This document shows, in pieces, positions 8,960 to 16,957 of a stretch of 64,000 bases of DNA (its first letter is position 1; each line of letters opens with the position of its first letter). The stretch lies in assembly GCA_026393985.1 (NCBI GenBank), contig JAPKZB010000015.1, positions 62,001-126,000 of the forward strand. The letters are read 5' to 3'. The position numbers and the translations under genes are program-made. The notes beneath the pieces were generated by a model. The model saw only the letters and a list, made by a program, of their open reading frames with translations, did not search any database and was not told the origin of the DNA. The stretch is from Acidobacteriota bacterium (GTDB lineage: Bacteria; Acidobacteriota; Terriglobia; Bryobacterales; Bryobacteraceae).

Positions 8960-9661
8960 TTGCCAGAATCCATTATCGGTTTCGGCTATGAGGATGCTCC
9001 GGCGGCGTCCCGGTCGGCGGATGGCCACGAAGAGGATGCTGCGCTGCTGCGGGCGCTGAAAGCCAACGAGGAGAGCGCCTACGAGGTGCTGATCGCCCGG
9101 TTCCAGCAGCCCGTCTACAACCTGGTGTACCGTCTTTTGAACGACCCCGCCGATGCGAGCGATGCCGTGCAGGAGGTTTTCCTGAAGGTGTTTCGCAACG
9201 TGGAGGCCTTCCGCGGCCAGAGCACGCTCAAAACCTGGGTCTACCGCATCGCCGTCAACGAGGCGTACAACCACCGCCGGTGGTTTAGCCGGCATCGCAA
9301 GCAGGAGGTCGGTTTAGAGGTTGACGAAGAGGGTTCGCGCAGTTGGATTGAGTCCATCTCGGACCCGGCGCGCGACCCGTTTGAACTGACGCTCAACGAA
9401 GAGCGGCACCAACTGATCGAGGAGGGGCTGCGGGAGATCAACCCCGATTTCCGCGCCGCCGTTGTGCTGCGGGATCTCGAAGAGCTCAGCTATGAGGAGA
9501 TCGCCGAGGTGATGCAGGTGTCGCTGGGTACGGTCAAATCAAGAATTTTGCGAGGACGCGAGGCCCTGCGCCGTGCGCTCGTGGCCAAAACGAACGATGC
9601 AAGAGCCTATGGCCCGGTCTCGACCGGGACGATGGCTTGGATGCAGGAGATCGTGAAATGA
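8960..9661 (+). CDS. ECF RNA polymerase sigma factor
   Basis: A 233-residue sigma-70-family factor of the RpoE-like ECF class. Region 2 is seen in LIARFQQPVYNLVYRLLNDPADASDAVQEVFLKVFRN (roughly residues 48-85), and region 4 in LRDLEELSYEEIAEVMQVSLGTVKSRI (about 172-200), the helix-turn-helix for the -35 element. The start is a TTG at 8960 behind AGGGAAAGGAAG. The stop overlaps the ATG of the anti-sigma gene (ATGA), which implies coupled translation and balanced amounts. A GGAACTT-N15-GTCGAA promoter upstream suggests it drives its own operon. Confidence 0.95.
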   Translation: MPESIIGFGYEDAPAASRSADGHEEDAALLRALKANEESAYEVLIARFQQPVYNLVYRLLNDPADASDAVQEVFLKVFRNVEAFRGQSTLKTWVYRIAVNEAYNHRRWFSRHRKQEVGLEVDEEGSRSWIESISDPARDPFELTLNEERHQLIEEGLREINPDFRAAVVLRDLEELSYEEIAEVMQVSLGTVKSRILRGREALRRALVAKTNDARAYGPVSTGTMAWMQEIVK

Positions 9662-10359
9662 GCAACGCGAACAGCCGCCAACATCCCAACGAATGCAAGG
9701 CGATTCAGCTTGAAGCGGCCAATTATCTGGATCGTTTCTGTATGGCCGACCGCGCCCGCGAGATCGGCCGCCATCTGAGCGGGTGCCTGCCGTGCACCCA
9801 GTATCTGGACAGTCTGATTCACCTCCGGCGCGGCGTGCGCGCTCTGCCGCCGCGTACGGTGCCGGTCAATCTGGCGGTCTCCTTGCGCGTGGCCGCCAGC
9901 CGGCACCATGCGCGCAGGGCCTCCCGCGTGCGCTGGTGGCACCGGCTGCAGATGTGGACCATCAACAGCTGGCGCCCGATGGCGGTGCCCATGGCCGGCG
10001 GTTTTGCCACGGCCTGCGTTCTGTTCGCCACCATCCTGCCGATGCTGTCTTCGCCGGTCCTGGCCAACGACGATGCTCCGGTGGCCTGGTACCAGAGCGC
10101 GGAGTTGAGCGACCTGGGGCCGTTTGGCCTGCCGGCGGACCATCTGACGCTGGACCTGATTCTCGACGAGCAGGGCCGGATGGTGGACTACTCGGTGCCC
10201 GACAGCGAAAGCGTGCTGATGCGGGATGCCGAACTGCGGCGGACCGTTGAAAACAACCTGCTGTTCATGCGCTTCAAGCCTGCTGAGTTCTTCGGCCACC
10301 GGACCACCGCGAAACTGCGCATCACCATTCGCCGGAGTCAACTGGAAGTTAAGGGCTGA
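9658..10359 (+). CDS. Zinc-finger anti-sigma factor with TonB-C-like periplasmic domain
   Basis: A 233-residue single-pass membrane protein coupled to the sigma gene by an ATGA overlap. The cytoplasmic N-terminus has a zf-HC2 style zinc site, CMADRAREIGRHLSGCLPC, the element that binds and inhibits ECF sigma factors. One membrane segment, AVPMAGGFATACVLFATILP, lies at about residues 111-130. The outside part, from about residue 145, reads LILDEQGRMVDYSV...LLFMRFKPAEFFGHRTTAKLRITI; this dEqGrv...rFkPa..G pattern resembles the TonB C-terminal fold. If correct, the sensor domain could contact outer-membrane receptors or peptidoglycan. The anti-sigma call is firm from context; the TonB-C likeness is inference. 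Confidence 0.82.
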   Translation: MSNANSRQHPNECKAIQLEAANYLDRFCMADRAREIGRHLSGCLPCTQYLDSLIHLRRGVRALPPRTVPVNLAVSLRVAASRHHARRASRVRWWHRLQMWTINSWRPMAVPMAGGFATACVLFATILPMLSSPVLANDDAPVAWYQSAELSDLGPFGLPADHLTLDLILDEQGRMVDYSVPDSESVLMRDAELRRTVENNLLFMRFKPAEFFGHRTTAKLRITIRRSQLEVKG

Positions 10360-11100
10360 TTGGGGCAGAAACTCGGTCAGCATTTCCTGCACAGCGCTCC
10401 GATGGTGGAGCGCATTGCGGCTGCTGTTTGCCGGTCCGGGCCACGGCGCATCGTCGAAGTCGGTCCCGGCAAGGGTGTGCTGACGCAGCGGCTACTGGCC
10501 ACCGGTGCCGATGTGATCGCCATTGAGCTCGACCCGGCCATGGTGGCGATTCTGCGCGAGCGCTTCCCGGACCACCCCTGCCTGACCCTCGTCGAGGCCG
10601 ATGTCCTCACCGTCGACCTGGCCCAGTGGGGCCCCGCCGTGCTCGCCGGCAATCTGCCCTACTACATCACTTCGCCGATTCTCGACCGGATCTTTGCCGC
10701 CCGCACGGCGCTGACCGAGGCCGTGCTGCTGATTCAAAAAGAGGTTGCCGAGCGGTTGACGGCCGCCCCCGGCTGCCGCGACTATGGCTACCTGAGCGTG
10801 GTGACGCAGACCTACAGCACGCCGGAGTATCTGTTCGGGGTCAAGCCCGGCATGTTCCGTCCCCCGCCCAAAGTGGACAGCGCCGTGGTGCGCCTGACGC
10901 TGCGGCCGGCGGCGGATGAGGCCGCGGGGTTCCTGCAGTTTGCCGCCCGCTGCTTTGCGCAGAAGCGCAAGACGCTGCGGAACAATCTCGCTCCCTTTTA
11001 CGGTCATGAGGTCGTGGACGCGCTGCCGGAGGCTCCGCTCCGCGCCGAGCAGTTGAGCGTCGGGGCCCTGCGGGAACTTTATGGCCGCCTGATCGCGTAG
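10360..11100 (+). CDS. rsmA: 16S rRNA (adenine1518/1519-N6) dimethyltransferase
   Basis: A 246-residue KsgA/RsmA enzyme that dimethylates two adjacent adenines in helix 45 of 16S rRNA late in small-subunit assembly. It starts with a TTG directly after the anti-sigma stop codon, giving MGQKLGQHFL, the family's opening. The SAM motif is VEVGPGKGVLTQRLL near residue 27, and the catalytic motif IV is NLPYYITSPI near residue 100. Slightly shorter than the E. coli enzyme (273). It shares an operon with the sigma/anti-sigma pair upstream and the MFS carrier nine bases downstream. Confidence 0.95.
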   Translation: MGQKLGQHFLHSAPMVERIAAAVCRSGPRRIVEVGPGKGVLTQRLLATGADVIAIELDPAMVAILRERFPDHPCLTLVEADVLTVDLAQWGPAVLAGNLPYYITSPILDRIFAARTALTEAVLLIQKEVAERLTAAPGCRDYGYLSVVTQTYSTPEYLFGVKPGMFRPPPKVDSAVVRLTLRPAADEAAGFLQFAARCFAQKRKTLRNNLAPFYGHEVVDALPEAPLRAEQLSVGALRELYGRLIA

Positions 11101-11109
11101 AATCGTGCG

Positions 11110-12351
11110 ATGGCTGTTTCTCGTCTTCGTCTGGCCTCGGCTGCCATCTTCATGCAGGTTCTGCTGGGCGTAATCTATTCCTGGTCGGTGTTTCGCGCGC
11201 CGCTGGCGCAGTTGCACGGTTGGTCCCGCGCGGAAACGATCGCCCCCTACCGCTACTCGCTGCTGGCGTTCGCCATGGCCATGGTGCTCGGCGGCATCTG
11301 GCAGGACCGCAAGGGACCGCGCGTGGTGGCGACCACGGGCGGGGTGCTGCTCGGGGTGGGCTGCCTGCTGGCGGCTTGGCTGGGCGACACGCTGAATGGT
11401 CTGATCTTCTCCTACGGTACGGTAGCGGCCTGCGGTGTGGGCTTTGCCTATGTCACGCCGATTGCGACCTGCATCAAGTGGTTCCCGGACCAGCGCGGCC
11501 GGATTGTCGGCTTGGCGGTAATGGGCTTTGGCGTCGGTCCGCTGCTGTTTGGCCCGCTGCTCGAAGCGCTGCTCGGCAAGGATCCGGCGCAGTTTGCCGT
11601 CACGGTGCCACGCACGTTTCTCGTCTTAGCGGCGATCTTCCTGGTGGGCGTGGTGGGCGCGGCGCAGTTTTACCAGGTGCCCCCACCCGGCTGGCGGCCG
11701 GCCGGCTGGAGCCCGCCGGCGGGGCAGTCGTCGGCTGTGGAGATCGCACCGCGCACGATGCTCGGCATGTGGCAGTTCTATCTGCTGTGGCTCGTCTATT
11801 TCCTGGGAACGGCGGTGGGGCTGACGGCGATTGGCGAAGCGACGCCGCTGCTGCAGGAGATGGCGAAATCGACGGCGGTGCTCTCGGCCGGCGCCGCGCT
11901 GGGGGTGATGAGCATCTGCAACGGCGCCGGGCGGCTGGCGTGGGGTAGCGTCTCGGATCGCCTGGGGCGGAAGCCCGCGGTGCTGCTGATGTGCGTCGTC
12001 TCGGTGGTGGCCTGTTTGGGCTTCCTGCGGACCGCCGGCAGCTTCGGCGCGCTGCTGCTGGGGCTGTGTCTGGCCGCGTTTGCCTACGGCGGCTACCTCG
12101 CCCTGATGCCGGCCTACACCGCGGACTTCTTTGGCCCGAAGAACGTGGGCGCCAACTACGGTCTCGTGTTTTCGGCCTGGGGTTTGTGCGGCTTTCTGGT
12201 GCCGGGCTACTTTGCGGGAATCATGGACCGCGCGCGTCAGGCCGGCGACCTCGCCGCGGGCTACAACGAGGTCTATTGGAAGCTGGCGGTGATTGCGCTG
12301 GCCGGGGCGGCCGCGGCCGCCATGCTGCGTCCGCCCCGGGCACAGTCGTGA
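11110..12351 (+). CDS. MFS transporter, oxalate/formate antiporter (OFA) family
   Basis: A 413-residue inner-membrane carrier with about twelve hydrophobic segments. The cytoplasmic loop motif between helices 2 and 3 reads GGIWQDRKGPRVV, and the repeat in the second half reads GRLAWGSVSDRLGRKPAV. The start, MQVLLGVIYSWSVFRAPL, and the later YGLVFSAWGLCGFLVPGYF resemble OFA-family members that exchange small carboxylates. Substrate cannot be read from sequence. The gene begins nine bases after rsmA and is probably the last of that operon. Confidence 0.85.
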   Translation: MAVSRLRLASAAIFMQVLLGVIYSWSVFRAPLAQLHGWSRAETIAPYRYSLLAFAMAMVLGGIWQDRKGPRVVATTGGVLLGVGCLLAAWLGDTLNGLIFSYGTVAACGVGFAYVTPIATCIKWFPDQRGRIVGLAVMGFGVGPLLFGPLLEALLGKDPAQFAVTVPRTFLVLAAIFLVGVVGAAQFYQVPPPGWRPAGWSPPAGQSSAVEIAPRTMLGMWQFYLLWLVYFLGTAVGLTAIGEATPLLQEMAKSTAVLSAGAALGVMSICNGAGRLAWGSVSDRLGRKPAVLLMCVVSVVACLGFLRTAGSFGALLLGLCLAAFAYGGYLALMPAYTADFFGPKNVGANYGLVFSAWGLCGFLVPGYFAGIMDRARQAGDLAAGYNEVYWKLAVIALAGAAAAAMLRPPRAQS

Positions 12352-12415
12352 ATCTTTGGGATTCCTGATGGATTGCGGGTACGGTTTTCGCCTATTCGTG
12401 ATAGAGATCTAAGTT

Positions 12416-12904
12416 ATGAACTTCGCGCCCTTGCTATCAGCCTCCCCCCAGATGGCTGGCGGTATCCCCGCCGGCATGCAGATGGGAGGATATCAGCCGC
12501 CGCCGCAACCGCCCCCGCAGGGCGGCTACCCGCCGCCGCAGCAGCCCTATCAGCCCAGCAGCATGCCGGGTAACGTTGCCGCGACGCTTTGCTATGCGTT
12601 GGGCATCATCACCGGCGTTCTGTTCCTGTTTCTCGAGCCGTACAACCGCGACCGCAACATCCGCTTCCACGCATGGCAGTCGATCTTCACCTTCGGCGGC
12701 GCCTTCGCTCTACAGATCGGGCTGTCGATTATGGGCGTGATTGCCTCCAACATTTTCGGACTCCTCGGGTTGTTGGTCGGCCTGATGAGCCTCGGCGTCA
12801 GTCTGCTGACGCTGGGTCTGTGGATCTTCCTGATGGTCAAGGCGTATCAGGGCGAGCGCTTCTCCCTGCCGGTGATCGGTCCGCTGGCGGAACAAAAAGC
12901 GTAG
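12416..12904 (+). CDS. DUF4870-like small membrane protein with Pro/Gln-rich head
   Basis: A protein of up to 162 residues. Residues about 23-50 are a Pro/Gln/Gly/Tyr-rich head (GGYQPPPQPPPQGGYPPPQQ), and the rest holds three membrane helices with RFHAWQSIFTFGGAF between them, the conserved core of the DUF4870/Tic20-like family of unknown function. Start is uncertain: the ATG at 12416 lacks a clear Shine-Dalgarno site and in-frame ATGs follow at 12452, 12479 and 12485. The proline triplets would need EF-P for smooth translation. It is followed after 12 bases by the next gene. Confidence 0.75.
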   Translation: MNFAPLLSASPQMAGGIPAGMQMGGYQPPPQPPPQGGYPPPQQPYQPSSMPGNVAATLCYALGIITGVLFLFLEPYNRDRNIRFHAWQSIFTFGGAFALQIGLSIMGVIASNIFGLLGLLVGLMSLGVSLLTLGLWIFLMVKAYQGERFSLPVIGPLAEQKA

Positions 12905-12916
12905 CCGGATGGCTGC

Positions 12917-13966
12917 TTGCTGCGTCACTCTATCGTGGTAGTTCGCCTCTTTCTTTTTCTCTCCCTGGCTTTGGGCCTGCTGCCGGCCCAAAGCGCCAAC
13001 CCTTCGCTGCCCCGCATCGGCATTATCGACTTTTTCGGGGTCCGCAAGGCCAGCGTCGAACGCCTGAAGAAGGCGCTGGAGGTCGCCGAAGGCGGCCCGC
13101 TGCCGCGTTCGAAGAGCGATGTCGAAGAGAGGTTGGAACTCGTTAGCGGCGTTGTGCGGGCGCGCCTCGAAGCCGTCTGCTGCGAGAACGGCAAGGCCGT
13201 CCTCTACGTCGGCATCGAAGAACGCGGCGCCCCCGCCTTCAACTACCGGGAGAGCCCGGAAGGCGAGGCCAAGCTGCCCGCGCCGGTCGTCGAGTCCTAT
13301 CTCGATTTCTTCGCCAAACTGCAGACGGCCATCCGGCAGGGCGACATCGTCGAAGACCTGACGCGCGGCCACAGCATCATGGCCAACCGCGAGGCGCAGG
13401 CGGCGCAGTTGGCGTTCCTGCCGCTGGCCGCCGCCCACGAAGCGATTCTGCGCGAAGTGCTGCGCACGAGCGCCGACGAGGTGCAGCGCGCCATGGCCGC
13501 CTACGTCATCGCCTACGTCCCCAAGAAGGCTACCGTGGTCGACGACCTGCAATACGCCCTGCAGGACCCCGACGACGGCGTACGCAACAATGCCCTGCGG
13601 TCGCTGCTGGGGCTGACGATTCTCAGCGAGAAGCAGCCGGCACTCGGTCTCAAAGTGAGCCCCACCTGGTTTGTCGAGCACCTGAACTCTGTCGCCTGGA
13701 GCGACCGGAACAAAGCCGCGACGGCCCTGTTGACGTTGACCGAAAAGCGCGATCCCGCTCTGCTCGGGATGCTGCGCGAGCGCGCGCTCGAGGCGCTGAT
13801 CGATATGGCCCGCTGGCGCCATCTGAGCCACGCCCTGCCGGGTTACATCCTGCTCGGGCGCGTGGCCGGTATCGAAGAGGCGCGCCTGCAGACCGCCTGG
13901 AGCGAGGGCAAACACCAGCCGCTCACCGAAGAGATGATCCGCGACCTGACCCGGAAGAAGAAGTAG
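12917..13966 (+). CDS. Exported protein with POTRA-like N-domain and helical repeats
   Basis: A 349-residue protein of unknown function. A TTG start at 12917 gives a signal peptide ending near LLPAQSA. The next ~65 residues (IGIIDFFGVRKASVERLKKAL...GGPLPRSKSDVEERL) follow the beta-alpha-alpha-beta pattern of a POTRA domain. The remainder is alpha-helical, with runs such as DEVQRAMAAYVIAYVPKKATVVDDLQYALQDPDDGVRNNALRSLLGL that look like HEAT repeats. It ends with a basic tail (TRKKK). Probably periplasmic and protein-binding. The domain calls are by eye; only export is reasonably clear. Confidence 0.6.
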   Translation: MLRHSIVVVRLFLFLSLALGLLPAQSANPSLPRIGIIDFFGVRKASVERLKKALEVAEGGPLPRSKSDVEERLELVSGVVRARLEAVCCENGKAVLYVGIEERGAPAFNYRESPEGEAKLPAPVVESYLDFFAKLQTAIRQGDIVEDLTRGHSIMANREAQAAQLAFLPLAAAHEAILREVLRTSADEVQRAMAAYVIAYVPKKATVVDDLQYALQDPDDGVRNNALRSLLGLTILSEKQPALGLKVSPTWFVEHLNSVAWSDRNKAATALLTLTEKRDPALLGMLRERALEALIDMARWRHLSHALPGYILLGRVAGIEEARLQTAWSEGKHQPLTEEMIRDLTRKKK

Positions 13967-13969
13967 CGG

Positions 13970-14815
13970 CTACCGCAGCTTTCGCTGCTTGAGGTAGGCG
14001 ATCAACGCCGCCGGGTCGTCGGTGATGATGGCGTCTACTTGCGCGGCCACCAGTTTCTCCCAATCGGAGGGAGTATTGGCGGTCCACGGCACCACCTGCA
14101 GGCCGGCCGCGTGCGCCGCGGCAACTTTTTCGGGGGTCACGGTCGGGTAGATGGGGCTGACAATAGTCGCCTTAGCCGCCCGGGCGGCTTCGACATAATC
14201 CCGTCCGGCCTCCTCGCGGCGGGCCGGTAGCAGGGCGCTGCGCCGTATCTGCGGCGCCAGCCGCTCCATGGCCAGCAGAGTCCGGTAGTCAAAGCTCTGC
14301 AGAATGACCCGCGGGGCGAGGCCGTGGCGGTTGATCACGGCCAGCACGAGGCGGGCGAACTCCTCCGGTTCCGGGGCCCACTCCGGATGCGCGGGCGTCA
14401 TCTTGGTTTCGATGTTGAACTCCACGCGGGCGCCCTTGGCGAGCGTGAAGACGGCATCGAGCGTCGGCACGCGCGTGCCGGGGATCGCCTGCTGTTGGGG
14501 AAACTGCGGATTGGCCCGGGCGCCGCAGTCCCAGCGCTGCAGTTCGGCCAGCGTCATCCGGCGGATCACCCGTTCGGCCCCGGCCGGACCTTCGCAGTAG
14601 GCCGGGTTCATCGTCGCATCGTGGGAGACGACGACGATGTTGTCCTTCGTCACGGCCAGATCGAGTTCGAGCACATCGACGCCCGCGGCGAGGGCGTATT
14701 CAAAGGCCGGGATCGTGTTCTCCGGCCGTGCCGCGCGCGCGCCGCGGTGGCCGTGAACCTGAATCTGCGCTGTCATTGTAGCCGCCATCAGCAACAGTAG
14801 AATGGAAGTTCGCAC
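13970..14815 (-). CDS. Exported glycerophosphodiester phosphodiesterase
   Basis: A 281-residue GDPD enzyme that splits glycerophosphodiesters to glycerol-3-phosphate and alcohol, here with a signal peptide (MRTSILLLLMAATMTAQ), so periplasmic or secreted. The catalytic and metal residues are visible in VHGHRGARAARPENTIPAF, DVLELDLAVTKDN and VVSHDATM. The last strand motif VVPWTANTPSDW and ITDDPAALI are also typical. It is convergent with the preceding gene, separated by three bases, and divergent from the oxidoreductase gene with 65 bases between. No linked transporter gene is present. Confidence 0.92.
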   Translation of the reverse strand: MRTSILLLLMAATMTAQIQVHGHRGARAARPENTIPAFEYALAAGVDVLELDLAVTKDNIVVVSHDATMNPAYCEGPAGAERVIRRMTLAELQRWDCGARANPQFPQQQAIPGTRVPTLDAVFTLAKGARVEFNIETKMTPAHPEWAPEPEEFARLVLAVINRHGLAPRVILQSFDYRTLLAMERLAPQIRRSALLPARREEAGRDYVEAARAAKATIVSPIYPTVTPEKVAAAHAAGLQVVPWTANTPSDWEKLVAAQVDAIITDDPAALIAYLKQRKLR

Positions 14816-14880
14816 GCCTTCAATCTAACAGTCTCAGATTGCAATCGCGTAACGATCCTCCACTTCCATCTTCCACTTTC

Positions 14881-16194
14881 ATGAATCGCCGCCAAGCCCT
14901 CGCCCTCACCGCTCTCAGCTACTCCCGCATCCTCGGCGCCAATGACCGCCTGCGTATGGGCTTCATCGGCCTCGGCAACCGCGGCGACCAGGTGCACGAT
15001 GGTTTTCTCGAGTTCGGGGACTCGGTCACGACCGCCATCTGCGACCTCCGCGACGACTACCTCGACCTGGCGGCCCGCAAATCCCGCGCCACTCCGGCGC
15101 GCTACAAGGACTACCGGAAGCTGCTTGAGGACCGCAACGTCGACGCCGTTGCCATCGCCACGCCCGACCACTGGCACGCCCTCATGATGATCGACGCCTG
15201 CCGCGCCGGCAAGGACGTCTACGTTGAAAAGCCGCTCTCGCTCACCGTGGCCGAAGGGCGCCGAATGGTCCAGGTGGCCGCCGAAACGAAGCGCATTGTG
15301 CAGGTCGGCATCCAGCGCCGCAGTTCGAAGATGCTCCAGGAGGCCGTCGCCTACCTGCGGGGCGGGGAACTGGGACACATTACTGTCGCCCGCGGCTTCC
15401 ACGTGCAGAACGAAGCCCCCAACGGCATTGGGATGGCGCCGGACAGCGCCCCGCCCGATGCTGCGATGTGGGAGCAGTGGCTCGGCCCGGCGCCCAAGGT
15501 GCCGTACAACCGCAACCGCTCCTTCTACAACTTCCGCTGGTTTTATGACTACTCCGGCGGCCAGATCACCAACTTCGGCGTGCACTACATGGACATGCTG
15601 CGCTGGGCCTGCCAGAAGCGTTCGCCGCGCTCGGTGGTCGCCATGGGCGGGCGCTTCGCCGTGCGGGACAATCGCGAGGTTCCGGATACCTGCGAGGTGC
15701 TGTGGGACTTCGGCGACATGATGATGGTCTTTGTGCAGTACAACGCCAACGCCGCCCCCGCCGTGGCCGCGCGCGGCGCCGAAATGGAGATCCGCGGCAC
15801 CAAAGGCACCATGTACATCTACAGCAACAAATGGGAGGTGGTGCCCGAGCGCTACACCGACCTGCTGTTCGGCCAGCGCACCCCGCTCGACCGGGAGAGC
15901 GAACGCGGCTACAACCCCTCGAAGAAAGCCACCATCGCCGCCCGGAGCATGGAAGGCGCCAGTTCGACGCCGCCGCATGTACGGAACTTTATCGATGCGG
16001 TCAAAGCCCGCGTGGCGCCCAACTGCCCGGTCGAGGAGGGACATCTGTCGACGGCGAATACGATCCTCGCTCACATCTCGCTCCGCACCCGGGCTCTGCT
16101 CGACTGGGACGGCGCCGCCGAACGCTTCACCAACAACGAGGCCGCCAACAAGCTGCTCAGCTACAAGTACCGCGCGCCCTACCGGCTCGGCTGA
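14881..16194 (+). CDS. Exported Gfo/Idh/MocA family oxidoreductase
   Basis: A 437-residue NAD(P)-dependent sugar or inositol dehydrogenase-like protein. The start at ATG 14881 gives MNRRQALALTALSYSRILGAN, a twin-arginine-type signal, as is common for this family in Acidobacteria and Planctomycetes. The Rossmann motif is MGFIGLGNRGDQV, the EKP motif is VYVEKPLSLT, and the C-terminal domain has GGQITNFGVHYMDMLRW with the usual catalytic His. The substrate is unknown; export with bound cofactor suggests a periplasmic carbohydrate. Its last 16 bases overlap the convergent Cys-rich small gene. Confidence 0.9.
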   Translation: MNRRQALALTALSYSRILGANDRLRMGFIGLGNRGDQVHDGFLEFGDSVTTAICDLRDDYLDLAARKSRATPARYKDYRKLLEDRNVDAVAIATPDHWHALMMIDACRAGKDVYVEKPLSLTVAEGRRMVQVAAETKRIVQVGIQRRSSKMLQEAVAYLRGGELGHITVARGFHVQNEAPNGIGMAPDSAPPDAAMWEQWLGPAPKVPYNRNRSFYNFRWFYDYSGGQITNFGVHYMDMLRWACQKRSPRSVVAMGGRFAVRDNREVPDTCEVLWDFGDMMMVFVQYNANAAPAVAARGAEMEIRGTKGTMYIYSNKWEVVPERYTDLLFGQRTPLDRESERGYNPSKKATIAARSMEGASSTPPHVRNFIDAVKARVAPNCPVEEGHLSTANTILAHISLRTRALLDWDGAAERFTNNEAANKLLSYKYRAPYRLG

Positions 16195-16361
16195 GTGGCC
16201 GGCTGACGTTCAAGCGGAATTTCGCACTGGCAGCAATCGCTGCAGCGCCGGCATTTCTGGCAGCGATGGAGCTCGCAGGCGTCCTTCGTGCACCACACGC
16301 AAAGGTCACGCGACGGGTCGCCGCAGATGGCGCAGGCAAAGGCGAGAGGGTTTGCGTTCAA
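16179..16361 (-). CDS. Small Cys-rich (zinc-ribbon-like) protein
   Basis: A 60-residue protein with eleven cysteines and one histidine in its central part (CAIC...CVWCTKDACELHRCQKC...CSDCCQC), spaced like treble-clef or B-box zinc sites. It starts with a TTG at 16361 that overlaps the TGA stop of the upstream gene (TTGA), with AAAGGAG seven to eight bases upstream, so translation is almost certainly coupled. No signal peptide, so cytoplasmic, unlike its two exported operon partners. I do not recognise a named family. An alternative longer reading from 16433 lies inside the upstream gene and looks unlikely. Confidence 0.65.
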   Translation of the reverse strand: MNANPLAFACAICGDPSRDLCVWCTKDACELHRCQKCRRCSDCCQCEIPLERQPATQPSR

Positions 16362-16948
16362 TCCTTGGCTCCTTTCGGCGCCGCGGTGGCCTTCTTGGCC
16401 GCGGGCGGCTGCTTGCTGAGCACGCTCCGGCACCGTTGGGCCTCGGCGTCCGCAATCTGGAACTCGGATTCGTGCGTCGCGGCCAGGTCTTTCATGTATT
16501 GCTCAAGAAAATCCCGGTTGGCGGCGTTTTCGTTCACCATCCCCAGCAACAGGTCGGCGATGGCCGGGTTCTGATAGCGCCGCACCCCCGCCGCCAGCGA
16601 CCCGAGCAGTTGCTCCATCGCCTGCAGCCGGAAGTAGGTATCCATGGCCAGCGTCATGCGGTTCGGATCCCTGGCAAGCCGTTCGGCCGAGGTCTGCAGA
16701 TAGCCGAGCGCTTTGCGCGTGTTCTGCCACTGTTGCACGTACGCCTCCGGCGCCCCGTTCTGCTTCCAGGCCTCGGGATTCAATTCGCCCAGCACCGGCT
16801 GCAACCGGTTGGCGGTGGCCACCAACGCCGCCAGTTGTTTGCGGGTCTCCCATTCCGGCGGCAAACCGGCCGACGGAGTCTGCGCACACGCCAAGCAAGC
16901 CCAAATTGTCCCGGCCAGCACCGAGCGGAAAACAGTACAGTTCCTCAC
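16358..16948 (-). CDS. Exported helical protein of unknown function
   Basis: A 196-residue protein starting at a GTG (16948). It has a signal peptide (VLAGTIWACLACAQT), then a mainly alpha-helical body rich in Ala, Leu, Gln and Glu (RKQLAALVATANRLQPVL, YFRLQAMEQLLGSLAAG) and ends in a Lys/Pro/Ala-rich tail. No catalytic motif is visible. It lies nine bases downstream of the FecR-type gene and its stop overlaps the start of the Cys-rich small gene, so the three form an operon. Function unknown. Confidence 0.7.
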   Translation of the reverse strand: MRNCTVFRSVLAGTIWACLACAQTPSAGLPPEWETRKQLAALVATANRLQPVLGELNPEAWKQNGAPEAYVQQWQNTRKALGYLQTSAERLARDPNRMTLAMDTYFRLQAMEQLLGSLAAGVRRYQNPAIADLLLGMVNENAANRDFLEQYMKDLAATHESEFQIADAEAQRCRSVLSKQPPAAKKATAAPKGAKD

Positions 16949-16957
16949 GCTTCCAGT

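Noticed and set aside
12352-12415. tRNA or small RNA in the gap before the DUF4870 gene
   Set aside because: No cloverleaf, CCA end or T-loop motif; just 64 bases of ordinary spacer.
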